Part shown: positions 11,831 through 20,575 of the stretch, piece after piece | Layout: each line of letters starts with the position of its first letter | How positions within the stretch are numbered: position 1 is the first letter of the stretch | NCBI GenBank assembly: GCA_000999595.1 | Contig: LCJH01000003.1 | Span: forward strand, 1-32,890 | Length of the DNA stretch: 32,890 bases | Direction of reading: 5' to 3' | Source of the DNA: Microgenomates group bacterium GW2011_GWA2_44_7 | Lineage (GTDB): Bacteria; Patescibacteriota; Microgenomatia; GWA2-44-7 | Program-made: the position numbers and the translations under genes | Notes under the pieces: generated by a model | Seen by the model: only the letters and a program-made list of their open reading frames with translations | Told to the model about the DNA's origin: nothing | Database searches by the model: none

Positions 11831-13025
11831 AGACGAATATAAAGCGGTGATGAAGGTGATCGCCTTTTTAGAAGATCTACTTAAACATCCTGAAAAAATC
11901 TTGGTTGCAGTTGGCGACGAGCTCTCGGAACTGAAACAAAAATATGGCGATGAGCGCCGAACCAAAGTCTACAAATCTCCTATCGGCGAATTTTCCGAAG
12001 AAGATCTCGTCCCGCTTGAGGAAACAATCATCACCATCACCGGCACCGGTTATATCAAGCGGCAAAACCCTTCGGTTTTTAAGGCACAACATCGAGGGGG
12101 CAAGGGAGTGATGGGCATGGAAACCAAAGAAGAAGACGAAATTGCCCACCTGGTTGCGGGAACGACCCACGATGACCTTTTCTTTTTAACCTCCAAGGGT
12201 CGAATTTTTAAGGTAAAAACTTGGGAATTACCGGAAGGGAGCAGACAGTCAAAGGGTCAAGCCTTAGTAAATTTAATTAACACCGAGCAAGACGAAACGG
12301 TTCAATCGGTTTTGGCAATCAACCCTAAGCAACACGAAGGCCAGAAATATTTACTACTAGTAACCAGAAAAGGAACGGTTAAAAAGTCCGCTATTGCTGA
12401 TTATGAAAACATACGTACTTCGGGACTGATTGCGATTAAACTGGAAGCGGGTGACGAGCTGGTCTGGGCAAGGACAACTTCAGGCGAAGATGACATTCTC
12501 CTGGCAACCCATGAGGGCAAGTCAATCAAGTTTAAAGAAAAAGATGTCCGGCCAACCGGCAGAGATACGATGGGTGTAAGGGGAATCCTTTTGGGCAAAG
12601 AAGACTACGTTATCGGCATGGAGTCATTCCCACCAAAAATGACGGTGCCGGAGGATAAACGGAAGAAAGTTTTTAGAGACATTCTCGTGGTGATGGAGAA
12701 GGGAATCGGAAAAAGGACACCGATTGGCCAGTTCCCGGTTCAGAACCGAGGTGGCCAGGGGGTGAAAGTTGCTCAAGTAACGCCAAAGACAGGAAAGGTA
12801 GTTGCGCTGCAGATGGTCGATCAGACATATGATGAAGTCGTCTTAACAAGTAGAAACGCCCAAGTAATTAAGCTTCCTTTAAGGAATATTCCCGAGCTTT
12901 CGCGAGCCACCCAAGGGGTAATTTTAATGCGTTTCCAAAGTAAAGATGATAGCGTGGCGGCGGTAACCTGTCTTTTACGAGAAGGCGGGGAGGAAGAGAC
13001 AACGGAGACGGTGAAGAGTAAGTAG
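11757..13025 (+). CDS. gyrA: DNA gyrase subunit A, C-terminal part of a broken gene
   Basis: This is the second half of gyrA in a different frame. Gyrase sequence resumes near 11757 as [20 protein letters not shown], the end of the coiled-coil gate. The C-terminal beta-pinwheel that wraps DNA follows. QHRGGKG (about 12088-12108) is the GyrA box (consensus QRRGGKG), so this is gyrase rather than topoisomerase IV. Pinwheel repeats such as [40 protein letters not shown] and [20 protein letters not shown] are visible. No natural start codon is expected; the TTG at 11781 is just the first possible one. Together with the first part this would give a full-length GyrA apart from about 40 residues. 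Confidence 0.88.
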   Translation, partial: PELQSVAILDMQLRRLAALERQKIEDEYKAVMKVIAFLEDLLKHPEKILVAVGDELSELKQKYGDERRTKVYKSPIGEFSEEDLVPLEETIITITGTGYIKRQNPSVFKAQHRGGKGVMGMETKEEDEIAHLVAGTTHDDLFFLTSKGRIFKVKTWELPEGSRQSKGQALVNLINTEQDETVQSVLAINPKQHEGQKYLLLVTRKGTVKKSAIADYENIRTSGLIAIKLEAGDELVWARTTSGEDDILLATHEGKSIKFKEKDVRPTGRDTMGVRGILLGKEDYVIGMESFPPKMTVPEDKRKKVFRDILVVMEKGIGKRTPIGQFPVQNRGGQGVKVAQVTPKTGKVVALQMVDQTYDEVVLTSRNAQVIKLPLRNIPELSRATQGVILMRFQSKDDSVAAVTCLLREGGEEETTETVKSK

Positions 13026-13247
13026 GATTAAAGATCTTAGGAATTAGGAGAACAGGATTACAGGATAACAGTCCAGGATTGTTTTTTGAAAAGAAGACAA
13101 CATCGGAGTAGGACAAGATCGTGTGTTTGAAAAACGAGTTAATTAGTATTTTGCGTTGGTAAAAGTGGACGATTATTCGGTAACAAAGACCTAACTTGGT
13201 ACGGGAGTTTTTTCCCATAAACTCCTGCAGTCTGGTAAAAGGTAGGG

Positions 13248-13895
13248 GTGGAGTGTAGAAGATGCAAATTAATTCGTTGGGGAAAGCACAGAAATGGTAC
13301 CCCAAGGTGGAAATGCTGTGTTTGTGGCAGAACCAGGTCCCGGGAGAAATCCAGATTGGCTTATGGTCTTATCAAAAAATACTTAATCGACGGTGACACC
13401 TGTCACCAGCTGGCCGGAACATATCGTGTCCACCCCGATACCGTAAGACGCAAAATATCCAGGGCGTTTAACCAGGCTCCGCCAATTCTGTCGCCTATTA
13501 TTCCTGAGCCATGCTGGCTAATTACTGACGCCACCCACTTTAAACACTGGGGCTGTTTATTTGTCACTAAGGCAACTGGAGTAAAGCACCCTCTGGCAGT
13601 TTCCTTCCACTACAAAGAGTGTTTTGAATCGGCAATTGAACACTTAAAACCACTGGGAAAGCTCGCCGTTACTGGATACACCACCGACGGCAAGAAGGGA
13701 TTGGTTTTAGCCCACAAAATGCTTTTTCCTGAAGCTCGCGGTCAACGGTGTTTAGTTCATATCCAAATGAGAGTGGGGACACTTCTGACTACCAGCCCCA
13801 AGCTCTTGGCCGGTCGGGAATTGGCGGAGTTAGTCAAACGGCTCCCAACGGTTAAAACTACCGTCGGAGCCCAACCTTTGGTGGGAAGCATTTAA
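13248..13895 (+). CDS. IS256-family transposase (Zn-ribbon variant), N-terminal part
   Basis: This begins with a zinc ribbon (CRRCKLIRWG...WKCCVCGRTRSREKS, four Cys in CxxC pairs), followed by a helix-turn-helix (LAGTYRVHPDTVRRKISRAF). The DDE core starts with LITDATHFKHWG (first Asp) and continues GYTTDGKKGL (second Asp) and RCLVHIQMRV. This order matches the Zn-binding variant of IS256-family transposases. The product stops at TAA 13893-13895 because of a frameshift near 13850-13860; the C-terminal part continues in the +1 frame. The start codon is GTG at 13248, 102 nt inside the left inverted repeat. Inactivating mutation is likelier than programmed frameshifting, which I do not know in this family. 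Confidence 0.8.
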   Translation: MECRRCKLIRWGKHRNGTPRWKCCVCGRTRSREKSRLAYGLIKKYLIDGDTCHQLAGTYRVHPDTVRRKISRAFNQAPPILSPIIPEPCWLITDATHFKHWGCLFVTKATGVKHPLAVSFHYKECFESAIEHLKPLGKLAVTGYTTDGKKGLVLAHKMLFPEARGQRCLVHIQMRVGTLLTTSPKLLAGRELAELVKRLPTVKTTVGAQPLVGSI

Positions 13896-14178
13896 TATCT
13901 GGCAATACCGTCATCGGGAAACCCTAAATCAAAGAAGCCGATATGGCAAGCACTGGTGGTACACTCATCGGAATTTAAGATATGCCTGGAAACATGTAAT
14001 AAATGCCGCGGATCAACTCTTCGTTTTTATCTCCTATCCAAACTCCGTGTCCCACACTAATCATCTTGAGGGATTGTTTGGGCAACGAAAACCAGCACTT
14101 TACCGACATCGCGGTTTATCAAGAAGAAAGGTGGCCAATGCCCTTATGTGGACGTTTTATTTATTGTCTAAACGTTAA
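13834..14178 (+). pseudogene. IS256-family transposase, C-terminal part in shifted frame
   Basis: Homologous sequence resumes in the +1 frame at about 13855 as LPSEPNLWWEAFNIW and continues through HWWYTHRNLRYAW and NHLEGLFGQRK to RKVANALMWTFYLLSKR, stop at 14176-14178. HWWYTHRNLR and the Glu of NHLEG are the conserved C-terminal part of this transposase family, including the third catalytic acidic residue. Reading V-K then shifting by one base at GTTAAAACT would rejoin both parts into a protein of about 310 residues. Confidence 0.75.
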
Positions 14179-14212
14179 AATTACCAACGCATTTTACGTA
14201 TTAAGCCAAAAA

Positions 14213-14722
14213 ATGAATTTTAAAAAAGTATTAATAGGCGCCGCATCGGGCATAGCTATGCTGGGAGCCATGGTCGTTCCGGCACTGGCGGCAGGAGGAT
14301 TTGATGCCAACGGCTACAACCTAACGGCGAGGCTCTTTAACGGCACCCTTCTGCAGTGGTGCACCAAAAAGGGCATCGACCAAGCGGTTTGTCCCTCTTA
14401 CGGATTTGGGTCAAATAACGATCGGATTGTGATGAAATGGAATGCCGAATGGGACAGAGGAAATGCTGAAGGTTGGGCACATCCGCCATATAATGCCTGG
14501 ACAGACAATGAATGGAATGGCAAGGTGTCCGGTGGATCAGGCGTTGTCTGGCATTACAAAATCGTTTGGGTCGGAGATGACCCTAGTTTGGTCCCAGATG
14601 GGGCTTATGGCATATGGGGCCAATTTGCGGTCATTATGGACCAAGGAACTGACCCAAGTAGCGGCCACACCTCGTTTGCACTTGGTAATCCAGCCGGCTA
14701 CGGCGCTTACTTTAGCCATTAA
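14213..14722 (+). CDS. Small secreted protein of unknown function
   Basis: The protein has 169 residues with a clear Sec signal peptide: MNFKKVLIGAASG, a hydrophobic core, and a likely AxA cleavage at VVPALA before AGGFDANGYN (about residue 26). The mature part is rich in Trp, Gly, Asp and Asn and contains two Cys (WCTKKGIDQAVC) about 11 residues apart. I do not recognise the family. The ATG at 14213 is chosen because it starts the signal peptide; upstream in-frame codons lie inside the insertion sequence. The insertion ends 15 nt upstream, so its native promoter has probably been displaced. A terminator follows at 14754-14783. Confidence 0.8.
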   Translation: MNFKKVLIGAASGIAMLGAMVVPALAAGGFDANGYNLTARLFNGTLLQWCTKKGIDQAVCPSYGFGSNNDRIVMKWNAEWDRGNAEGWAHPPYNAWTDNEWNGKVSGGSGVVWHYKIVWVGDDPSLVPDGAYGIWGQFAVIMDQGTDPSSGHTSFALGNPAGYGAYFSH

Positions 14723-14753
14723 GATATTGTTTGGTGAATCTGGTAGTTATCTG

Positions 14754-14783
14754 AACTTGCACCCTTGGTGGGGGCAGGTTTTT
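14754..14783 (+). terminator. Rho-independent terminator after the secreted-protein gene
   Basis: AACTTGC (14754-14760) pairs with GCAGGTT (14774-14780), with CCC/GGG pairs inside, giving a stem of about 10 bp that ends in a run of five T (14779-14783). Confidence 0.7.
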
Positions 14784-14871
14784 GTGGGCTATACTAGATA
14801 AGAGAGCTTCCGCCCTAATCCCTTCAACTTGCACTTGATTTAAGATTGAAATTTAAGTACCGTATCTCTAC

Positions 14872-15339
14872 ATGGACCCGAAGGACGACCCGAAAATAGT
14901 CGACGGCGAAATAGTGGCTGAAAGTTCCGCTTCCCCCTCCAATCAAAAGGCCGTCTCTGAAATGCTTAATCTTGAACAGTTGATTAAAACCACTCTCACT
15001 TCAATTGAAAAACTTAAGGACGAGCTAAAACTGCAAAGAGAGATGTTTGAAGATTCATTTAAAAACGATGAGACGTATATAGAGCACGACAAATTAGCCA
15101 AAGAGGCAGCCAGAATTCGGGCAGCCACCAAAAAACAACTTTTAAAACAACCTTCGGTGATGATTCTGGCGGAGAAGGTCAATGACCTTCGCCAGGGAAT
15201 TAAGGAAAATCAAGCTTTTCTCTCTGACTACCTCCAGCAATGGCAAAAACTTTCCAACGCCTCCGAAATCGAGACCGAAGACGGAAGAACGCTTCGGATT
15301 GTAGTCATTTCAAAGCTGGTCCCGGCCCCGACTGATTAA
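14872..15339 (+). CDS. Coiled-coil protein of unknown function
   Basis: The 155-residue protein is soluble and highly charged. Residues about 28-125 are predicted helical and probably coiled-coil (LIKTTLTSIEKLKDELKLQ; LAKEAARIRAATKKQLL). There is a short acidic N-terminus with Pro and Ser, and a C-terminal beta-like tail (RTLRIVVISKLVP). There is no signal peptide or membrane segment. I do not recognise it. It is convergent with the large Thr-Pro protein, with 17 nt between their ends. A TTGCAC (14829-14834) could be a -35 but no good -10 follows. Confidence 0.75.
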   Translation: MDPKDDPKIVDGEIVAESSASPSNQKAVSEMLNLEQLIKTTLTSIEKLKDELKLQREMFEDSFKNDETYIEHDKLAKEAARIRAATKKQLLKQPSVMILAEKVNDLRQGIKENQAFLSDYLQQWQKLSNASEIETEDGRTLRIVVISKLVPAPTD

Positions 15340-15356
15340 AGGGGCTGTATTTCTTC

Positions 15357-18300
15357 TTAAAGATTATTTGGAACGATGGTAACGCTGCTGGCTAGATGGT
15401 TACCGATATACATGCGACCAAGACTGAAGTTCTCCGCCATTCCAAACGGACTGTTAACAAACTGTTGACCGACTACCGCGTAGGTACTTGGGTCGACAAT
15501 CAGTAGTTGATTGTCATGTTCGGCAGCAATATAGATCTTTCCCGTTTGTTGACTAACTCGTATTTCACCACCATCGCCGGTATCACCCAAAACCGTTGAG
15601 GTTTTAAAGGTTACTCCGCTAGGGTCGGCACTCAGTACATAAAGCGTGCTGGGGATATCAAAATCAGAATCAAAAGCAACCATTGTATAGACTTCGTTAG
15701 TGGTAGGGTTTGCCTGGATGTAAAACGGTACACCACCGGTTGAGAAAGTTTGGATCAGTTGTCCGGGATTTGAGCTGATATCGAATATTTTGATGTTTTT
15801 ACCATCCCTGTTAGAAACGTAAAGCTGGTTCAGGTTGGGGTTGACAGCGACACCGAATGAGCCGGAATCTGTACTGAGACAGCCGACCAGGGTGTTGCTA
15901 ACAGCATCGATAACGGCAACTCGGCCGGGACCATAAAGGGCCACATAGACTCTTTTTGTGGCGTTATTCGCAACCATATTAGTCGGAGAACCTGCACATT
16001 GTATCGGCGATAACGGATCATCTAGCTTAATATCTTTTACTTTTAGCATTAACCGTGCGTCGATTACGGAAACAGTAGTGCCGCCGCTATTACCGACAAA
16101 GACTCTGTCGTTAACATAAACCACACCCCACGGCCGTAAACCAACTTTTATTGTTCTTATCGTCAGTTTTTGAATCTCATCCCAGATATCGACTCGACCT
16201 AGGTCAGCCGAAGCCACATACAGTCGGTTACGAAGAGTGTCTACCGCCATACCCTTAGGACGTACAACAGTAAATGGGGTGGGAGTAGGGGTCACGGTTG
16301 GCGTTGGTGTCGGAGTTACAGTAGGAGTTACCGTCGGTGTTGGTGTGGGTGTCAAGGTCGGGGTAGGCGTCACCGTTGGAGTCGGCGTCGGGGTAATAGT
16401 AGGCGTGGGAGTTGGTGTAGAGGAAGAACAGATAGCTAAATCCCTCCAATTACCACCGGGGTAATAGCCTGAGGACATTCCTGCTTTAAAACCAACTGAA
16501 ACAGAGGTACTGCTTCCTGTATCGATGGTTCGACTATATGTCTGCCAGACACCGCCGTTACCATTAGGATAAGAGCCGAATCCGTCGAATTTATTTACAT
16601 ATACCCAATTGAAGGGGCTGCTATCAAAGTCGAAGGCAGAATACGCCCCGAGTCTATAGGCAACTTCAGTCCAGTAATTCAGCCCCGGATCGCCCTTCAT
16701 GGAAACGGTGATACTGTAGGTACTTCCGGGAGAAATGCTGTAAGTTTTAACTCTCGCCGAAGAACCGGAACTATTCAAGTAGGCGTATAAGAAGCTTGGT
16801 GTACTCCAACTTGCAGGTGAACCCCATGGAGCATCCCAGGCACTATTCCAACTTGGCATAGAGCTCAGTGAATCATAAACCACACAATTCGGAGGCGGTG
16901 TCGGGGTGGGAGTAACCGTCGGCGTAGGTGTAGGGGTCACAGTCGGAGTTGGAGTAGGCGTGGGAGTAACGGTTGGTGTAGGGGTTGGTGTCGGAGTAGG
17001 TGTTTCCGTTGGGGTAGGAGTTGGAGTCTCGGTCGGTGTTGGAGTAGGTGTTTCAGTTGGAGTCGGCGTAGGTGTAACCGTGGGTGTCGGAGTTGGCGTC
17101 TCAGTGGGTGTAGGCGTAGGAGTCACCGTAGGTGTAGGCGTAGGTGTTTCCGTTGGGGTAGGAGTTGGAGTCTCGGTCGGTGTTGGAGTAGGAGTCACCG
17201 TAGGCGTAGGTGTAGGAGTTTCAGTTGGAGTCGGTGTAGGAGTCGGTGTAGGAGTTTCTGTAGGTGTAGGTGTGGGGGTCGGAGTAGGTGTAGGTGTAAT
17301 TGTGGGTGTAGGCGTGGGGGTAACGGTAGGTGTGGGAGTAGGCGTAATTGTCGGTGTTGGCGTCGGAGTTGGAGTCTCAGTCGGAGTAGGTGTAGGGGTA
17401 ATTGTTGGCGTGGGAGTAGGTGTCACCGTGGGCGTAGGGGTCGGGGTCACAGTCGGCGTGGGCGTTGGAGTTTCCGTCGGTGTGGGCGTCGGTGTCACAG
17501 TGGGTGTTGGTGTCGGTGTTTCTGTTGGTGTAGGGGTAGGAGTAACCGTCGGTGTTGGGGTGGGGGTTGGCGTCGGAGTTGGAGTTGGAGTCTCAGTGGG
17601 AGTAGGCGTAGGAGTAATTGTTGGAGTCGGTGTAATAGTAGGTGTTGGTGTTGGGGTTACCGTGGGGGTAGGCGTCGGGGTCGGAGTAGGTGTAGGTGTA
17701 ATTGTGGGTGTAGGCGTGGGAGTAGGAGTCTCTGTGGGCGTAGGGGTTGGGGTAGGTGTCGGAGTTGGGGTGGGTGTTTCCGTAGGAGTTGGTGTAGGCG
17801 TAACAATTGGGGTAGGAGTTGGAGTAACCGTCGGGGTTGGAGTCTCTGTGGGCGTGGGCGTTGGTGTAGGGGTTTCTGTTGGTGTAGGTGTGGGAGTTTC
17901 CGTTGGTGTGGACGTAGGGGTCGGTGTAGGAGTAATTGTCGGCGTCGGCGTTGGTGTTTCCGTAGGTGCAGGAGTAGGTGTTACCGTCGGAGTCGGTGTC
18001 GGTATCTCTGTCGGAGTCGGTGTCGGGGTGGGATCTACATCGTAACAGAAAGAAGCATGGCTAAGACCGGCATTCCCCGGGGCTTGCAGATTGTTGTCCC
18101 CGAATGCCTCAGCGTACTGGTAGATATTAGCGCTTGGTCCACCCTTGACGATAACGGCATCAACCCCGAAAGTTGAGAGCCAATCAAAAGACTTGTCCCC
18201 TTCATCGGCCGAGACATCACTCAGAGTCAGGTATTGAGTTGAACCATCGGCTAATAAGACGTCGTAAGTGCCATTGGCGACAGGATCCACCCGATACGCT

Positions 18301-18575
18301 TCTAAAAGATCCGGTCGGATATCACTACAGGATGGGTTACCGGGAGTGGGAGACGGGGTGACGGTAGGGGTTGGAGTAGCAGTCACGGTCGGAGTGGGTG
18401 TCGGTGTTTCCGTAGGTGTTGGTTTACTTGCCAACGCAAGGGATAGCTCAGGCGCAGGAGCTGGGGAAGGAATCGGTTCCTCTGTCCACGCAAACCCAGA
18501 TGGGCTCAGGGAAGATAGGGCGAGGGAGATTGTAAGTACTAGCGAGCGCAAACCAACGACCGCTTTTTCAAGCAC
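15357..18575 (-). CDS. Large exported Thr-Pro repeat protein with C-terminal beta-propeller
   Basis: The export signal is a basic start ([10 protein letters not shown]) followed by a hydrophobic segment ending near SPSGFA. Modules in order, in residues from this start: a short PT linker; a Cys-containing domain (about 82-180, [10 protein letters not shown] to ASFCYD); a PT tract of about 380 residues ([12 protein letters not shown] units); a beta-rich domain of about 155 residues (about 560-715, [10 protein letters not shown] to LAICSSS) that resembles a carbohydrate-binding or jelly-roll module; a short PT linker; and a YVTN/YncE-like beta-propeller of about 300 residues ([40 protein letters not shown]). 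The GTG at 18575 is preferred over an ATG at 18611 because a promoter lies between them. It probably acts at the cell surface in adhesion or binding; no catalytic motif is seen. Confidence 0.85.
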   Translation of the reverse strand: MLEKAVVGLRSLVLTISLALSSLSPSGFAWTEEPIPSPAPAPELSLALASKPTPTETPTPTPTVTATPTPTVTPSPTPGNPSCSDIRPDLLEAYRVDPVANGTYDVLLADGSTQYLTLSDVSADEGDKSFDWLSTFGVDAVIVKGGPSANIYQYAEAFGDNNLQAPGNAGLSHASFCYDVDPTPTPTPTEIPTPTPTVTPTPAPTETPTPTPTITPTPTPTSTPTETPTPTPTETPTPTPTPTETPTPTVTPTPTPIVTPTPTPTETPTPTPTPTPTPTPTETPTPTPTPTITPTPTPTPTPTPTVTPTPTPTITPTPTITPTPTPTETPTPTPTPTPTPTPTVTPTPTPTETPTPTPTVTPTPTPTETPTPTPTVTPTPTPTVTPTPTPTITPTPTPTETPTPTPTPTITPTPTPTVTPTPTPTITPTPTPTPTPTPTETPTPTPTPTPTETPTPTPTVTPTPTPTETPTPTPTETPTPTPTVTPTPTPTETPTPTPTVTPTPTPTETPTPTPTETPTPTPTETPTPTPTPTPTVTPTPTPTPTVTPTPTPTVTPTPTPPPNCVVYDSLSSMPSWNSAWDAPWGSPASWSTPSFLYAYLNSSGSSARVKTYSISPGSTYSITVSMKGDPGLNYWTEVAYRLGAYSAFDFDSSPFNWVYVNKFDGFGSYPNGNGGVWQTYSRTIDTGSSTSVSVGFKAGMSSGYYPGGNWRDLAICSSSTPTPTPTITPTPTPTVTPTPTLTPTPTPTVTPTVTPTPTPTVTPTPTPFTVVRPKGMAVDTLRNRLYVASADLGRVDIWDEIQKLTIRTIKVGLRPWGVVYVNDRVFVGNSGGTTVSVIDARLMLKVKDIKLDDPLSPIQCAGSPTNMVANNATKRVYVALYGPGRVAVIDAVSNTLVGCLSTDSGSFGVAVNPNLNQLYVSNRDGKNIKIFDISSNPGQLIQTFSTGGVPFYIQANPTTNEVYTMVAFDSDFDIPSTLYVLSADPSGVTFKTSTVLGDTGDGGEIRVSQQTGKIYIAAEHDNQLLIVDPSTYAVVGQQFVNSPFGMAENFSLGRMYIGNHLASSVTIVPNNL
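16893..18030. repeat. Minisatellite of GGNGTN hexamers encoding the Thr-Pro tract
   Basis: On the + strand the sequence is an almost uninterrupted run of GGNGTN hexamers (for example GGTGTAGGCGTAGG), with every third or fourth unit changed to encode Val, Glu or Ile between the Thr-Pro pairs. Third positions vary freely while the encoded TPTPTx pattern is kept, which indicates selection on the peptide. Shorter runs of the same type lie at about 16287-16425 and 18340-18425. Length variation and misassembly are both likely here. Confidence 0.95.
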
Positions 18576-18582
18576 GTGAGTT

Positions 18583-18611
18583 ATTCTACACCGAAGTACT
18601 GGGAAAAACAA
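18583..18611 (-). promoter_or_regulatory. Promoter of the Thr-Pro repeat protein
   Basis: On the minus strand TTGTTT (18611-18606) and TAGAAT (18588-18583) are 17 nt apart. The GTG start at 18575 lies exactly 7 nt after the -10, so the mRNA would be leaderless. Confidence 0.6.
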
Positions 18612-18752
18612 AGAGTTTCATAAATAGAAACCTTAAGGGGCTAGTGGAGGATAAACCCTTAATCCCTTGATATGCTTCGATACACTATCGGAAAATTTAG
18701 GTCTTGCGGAAAAATGTAAGCTAAGCAATAGGGGAGTGGTTATGACTACTTG

Positions 18753-18782
18753 TTGACACAAAAGTTTAAAACGATTTATTAT
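18753..18782 (+). promoter_or_regulatory. Promoter of leaderless mini-gene 1
   Basis: A perfect TTGACA (18753-18758) and TATTAT (18777-18782) are separated by 18 nt. An ATGAATTC starts 7 nt after the -10. The same arrangement, with the same 18-nt spacer and 7-nt gap, recurs at 20425-20454. Confidence 0.75.
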
Positions 18783-18789
18783 ACTTTTA

Positions 18790-18870
18790 ATGAATTCGGT
18801 GATTTTCCTTATTAGCCTTATTGCCCTCCTTGTCGGAGGCGAGGCTGATTTGGGAGAATCCTTTTTATAA
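18790..18870 (+). CDS. Leaderless 26-codon hydrophobic peptide 1 (possible leader peptide)
   Basis: An ORF of 26 codons starts at the predicted transcription start and reads MNSVIFLISLIALLVGG, then EADLGESFL and TAA. The N-terminal two thirds are very hydrophobic and rich in Ile, Leu and Val. The same stretch of RNA can fold into one long hairpin: GATTTTCC (18801-18808) with GGAGAATC (18853-18860), TTAGCCT with AGGCTGA, and GCC(C)TCC with GGAGGC. It resembles the peptide at 20462 in length, in its MNS start and in the A-x-L-G end. It could be an attenuation leader peptide, a small membrane peptide or toxin, or a structured RNA in which the frame is incidental. Confidence 0.55.
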   Translation: MNSVIFLISLIALLVGGEADLGESFL

Positions 18871-18892
18871 TATAAAAAAATAATAGCAGAGG

Positions 18893-18917
18893 ACCTCCCA
18901 GAGATGGGAGGTTTTTT
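18893..18917 (+). terminator. Rho-independent terminator of mini-gene 1
   Basis: ACCTCCC (18893-18899) and GGGAGGT (18906-18912) form a perfect stem with a 6-nt loop, followed by T6 (18912-18917). TTTGGGAG in the mini-ORF (18849-18856) is complementary to CTCCCAGA (18895-18902) on the left arm, so an antiterminator is possible. Confidence 0.85.
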
Positions 18918-18928
18918 AATGGATATAT

Positions 18929-19180
18929 ATGCAAGAAAACGGAAATCGTGAGGAAAAATATCCAACGACTCTTGATGGAGTCGAATTAAATTCTCTGTGG
19001 CAGGTAATTCAGTATCTACGTAGGCTGGAATATTTCAAGTTCCTTTCAACCGATGCCTTAGGAAAAATAGCGATCGGTTGGGTAGCAGACCCCGAACGAC
19101 GGCTTGACGGGGACGACGGAAGCGACCAAAGGAAAAAGGCGATGGCTTTACGAAGAGACAGTGGTGATGTATGCGGATAA
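18929..19180 (+). CDS. Small protein of unknown function (83 aa)
   Basis: The ORF begins 12 nt after the terminator of mini-gene 1 and encodes a charged, probably soluble protein. The N-terminal half is helical (LNSLWQVIQYLRRLEYFKFL). The C-terminal half has DPERRLDGDDGSDQRKKAMA. No family is recognised. The T-run of the terminator also forms TTTAAT (18915-18920), 8 nt before the ATG, which could act as a -10. Otherwise expression depends on readthrough. Confidence 0.5.
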   Translation: MQENGNREEKYPTTLDGVELNSLWQVIQYLRRLEYFKFLSTDALGKIAIGWVADPERRLDGDDGSDQRKKAMALRRDSGDVCG

Positions 19181-19300
19181 TTTGTCCTAATTAAACAAAA
19201 TAATTGAACTAAGAAGGATGTGGAACAACGATCACAGTTACCAGACGAGGTGGCGGCGAGTGGGAATATTTTATCGTCCTTGGTAAGATAACAAAAGAAA

Positions 19301-20416
19301 ATGAAAACCCAACAATCTCAACCGAAAGAAAATGAAATGGACAGTAATATACTATCAGTCGCTAAAACACTTTTATGTTTTAGGACTGTAGCTGGGGCTA
19401 CAGATGAGTTTGAAGGGGCTTTTTCATATATAGAAAGGTGGGCTGCCACTCACGATTTCGACATCGAGCCGTTTACTTGCAATGGTATCCGATCTTGCCT
19501 TTTAAGCGGTTCCTCTAAAAAACTATTTGCTCCAGATATCATTCTGCATGGACATGTCGATGTTGTTCCGGCACATGATGAAATGTTTCAGCCAATGATT
19601 CTGGGAAATAAATTATATGGACGAGGAGCGGTCGACATGAAAGGAGCAATAGGAGCAATGATGGTTGCGCTTGAAAAGTTAAAACATACTAAACCTAAAA
19701 ATAAGATCGCACTATTAATAACAGGAGATGAAGAAACCGGAGGCCACAGTGGAACGGAATATATCTTAAAAACAATCAACCTGCGGCCAAAGTTGGTTAT
19801 AAGCGGAGAGCCGACAGAATTTAATATTTGCTATGCGACAAAAGGTATTATCGAAACAAAAGTTCACTTTTTAGGTAAATCCGCTCACGGAGCTCGTCCT
19901 TGGGAAGGGGTAAACGCCGTTGAGAAAGCCTCCGATTTTATTCAGAAACTTGTATCAAGATATCCTAATCCCATAGCGGCATCTTGGAAAACAACTATCA
20001 ATATCGGGATGATTTCCGGCGGTGATGCTTTTAATAAGGTACCCGGAGACTGTTATGTTGCACTAGATATAAGGTATGTGCCAGAAGAATCATCGGTCAA
20101 ACTTGTAAAAAACCTAAAAGCCCTCGGGGGAGATCGATGGGAGATGGTAAACAACGAAATTCCCCTAAATAGCGATCCGACCTCTAAGCCGATAAAATCC
20201 TTACAAGCCTTAGTCGGTAATCTGACAGGAAAGAAACCAATTCTTTATAAAGAACACTATGCTGCTGATTCCCGCTATTTTTCTAAAATTGGCATTCCGG
20301 CTGTTAACTTTGGGCCGAGCGGCGGCGGGATGCATACCGACGCGGAATGGGTTAGTTTAAAATCTCTTCAAGAATATTGCGATGTATTGGTTAAATTGGG
20401 CGACATTCATCTTTAA
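19301..20416 (+). CDS. M20-family metallopeptidase / deacylase (ArgE/DapE-like)
   Basis: This is a two-metal amidohydrolase that removes acyl groups from amino acids or cleaves small peptides in the cytoplasm. All family metal sites are visible: LHGHVDVVP (His, Asp), GRGAVDMKGA (bridging Asp), TGDEETGG (catalytic Glu and metal Glu), SGEPTE (Glu) and a C-terminal GGGMHTDAEW (His). The dimerisation lid domain is marked by GKSAHGARPWEGVNAVEKAS. The length of 371 is typical of ArgE/DapE. The substrate cannot be fixed; with no biosynthetic neighbours, a role in peptide or N-acyl amino acid salvage is as likely as biosynthesis. An alternative start is the ATG at 19337. The 120 bases upstream contain no clear promoter. 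Confidence 0.88.
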   Translation: MKTQQSQPKENEMDSNILSVAKTLLCFRTVAGATDEFEGAFSYIERWAATHDFDIEPFTCNGIRSCLLSGSSKKLFAPDIILHGHVDVVPAHDEMFQPMILGNKLYGRGAVDMKGAIGAMMVALEKLKHTKPKNKIALLITGDEETGGHSGTEYILKTINLRPKLVISGEPTEFNICYATKGIIETKVHFLGKSAHGARPWEGVNAVEKASDFIQKLVSRYPNPIAASWKTTINIGMISGGDAFNKVPGDCYVALDIRYVPEESSVKLVKNLKALGGDRWEMVNNEIPLNSDPTSKPIKSLQALVGNLTGKKPILYKEHYAADSRYFSKIGIPAVNFGPSGGGMHTDAEWVSLKSLQEYCDVLVKLGDIHL

Positions 20417-20424
20417 GCGGAGCC

Positions 20425-20454
20425 TTGACAAAGATCACCCGTGACCAATAGAAT
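20425..20454 (+). promoter_or_regulatory. Promoter of leaderless mini-gene 2
   Basis: TTGACA (20425-20430) and TAGAAT (20449-20454) are 18 nt apart, and ATGAATTC begins 7 nt after the -10, exactly as at mini-gene 1. Confidence 0.75.
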
Positions 20455-20461
20455 AATCACA

Positions 20462-20542
20462 ATGAATTCCTGGTTCCTCTACATTACCCGCTTTATCCTC
20501 CCGATTATGGGTAGGAAAGCTGGTTTGGGAGGAGCGATATAA
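20462..20542 (+). CDS. Leaderless 26-codon hydrophobic peptide 2 (possible leader peptide)
   Basis: This is the second copy of the mini-gene type, also 26 codons: MNSWFLYITRFILPIMG, then RKAGLGGAI and TAA. It is hydrophobic and rich in aromatic and Ile residues, unlike the Ile/Leu/Val-rich copy at 18790. Its RNA also folds into a long hairpin: GTTCCTC with GAGGAGC outside, GCTTT with AAAGC and CCC with GGG inside. GCTGGTTTGGG (20519-20529) can instead pair over 11 bp with CCTAAACCAGC (20566-20576), just before the terminator. This alternative fold is what an attenuator would need. The nucleotides GCTGRTTTGGGAG are shared with copy 1. Confidence 0.55.
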   Translation: MNSWFLYITRFILPIMGRKAGLGGAI

Positions 20543-20575
20543 AATAAACTAGAAAAAGAAAAAATCCTAAACCAG

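Larger units (their letters stand above)
13146..14197. mobile_element. IS256-type insertion sequence with terminal inverted repeats
   Basis: The transposase fragments at 13248-14178 are flanked by an inverted repeat: TGCGTTGGTAA at 13152-13162 and its complement TTACCAACGCA at 14181-14191. Outside that, GTA at 13146-13148 matches TAC at 14195-14197, separated by a 3-nt mismatch. The bounds used here are those outer ends, giving an element of about 1.05 kb. No clean target-site duplication is visible in the flanks. It sits between broken gyrA and a small secreted protein gene, ending only 15 nt before the latter. Confidence 0.7.

Noticed and set aside
16906-18045. Long + strand ORF made of Gly-Val repeats, antisense to the Thr-Pro protein
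   Set aside because: It is the automatic consequence of a GGNGTN hexamer tract that lacks stops in any frame. Third-base variation and flanking domains show that the coding strand is the minus strand.
18790-18917. 6S RNA
   Set aside because: A long hairpin with internal loops is present, but the size of about 128 nt, the complete 26-codon frame starting at the predicted 5' end, and the second copy at 20462 with the same frame length fit a mini-gene or leader better.
19216-19319. Coding-like fragments in overlapping frames (for example a GTG ORF at 19220)
   Set aside because: All three frames look partly protein-like over fewer than 35 codons. No start, promoter or family match decides between them.
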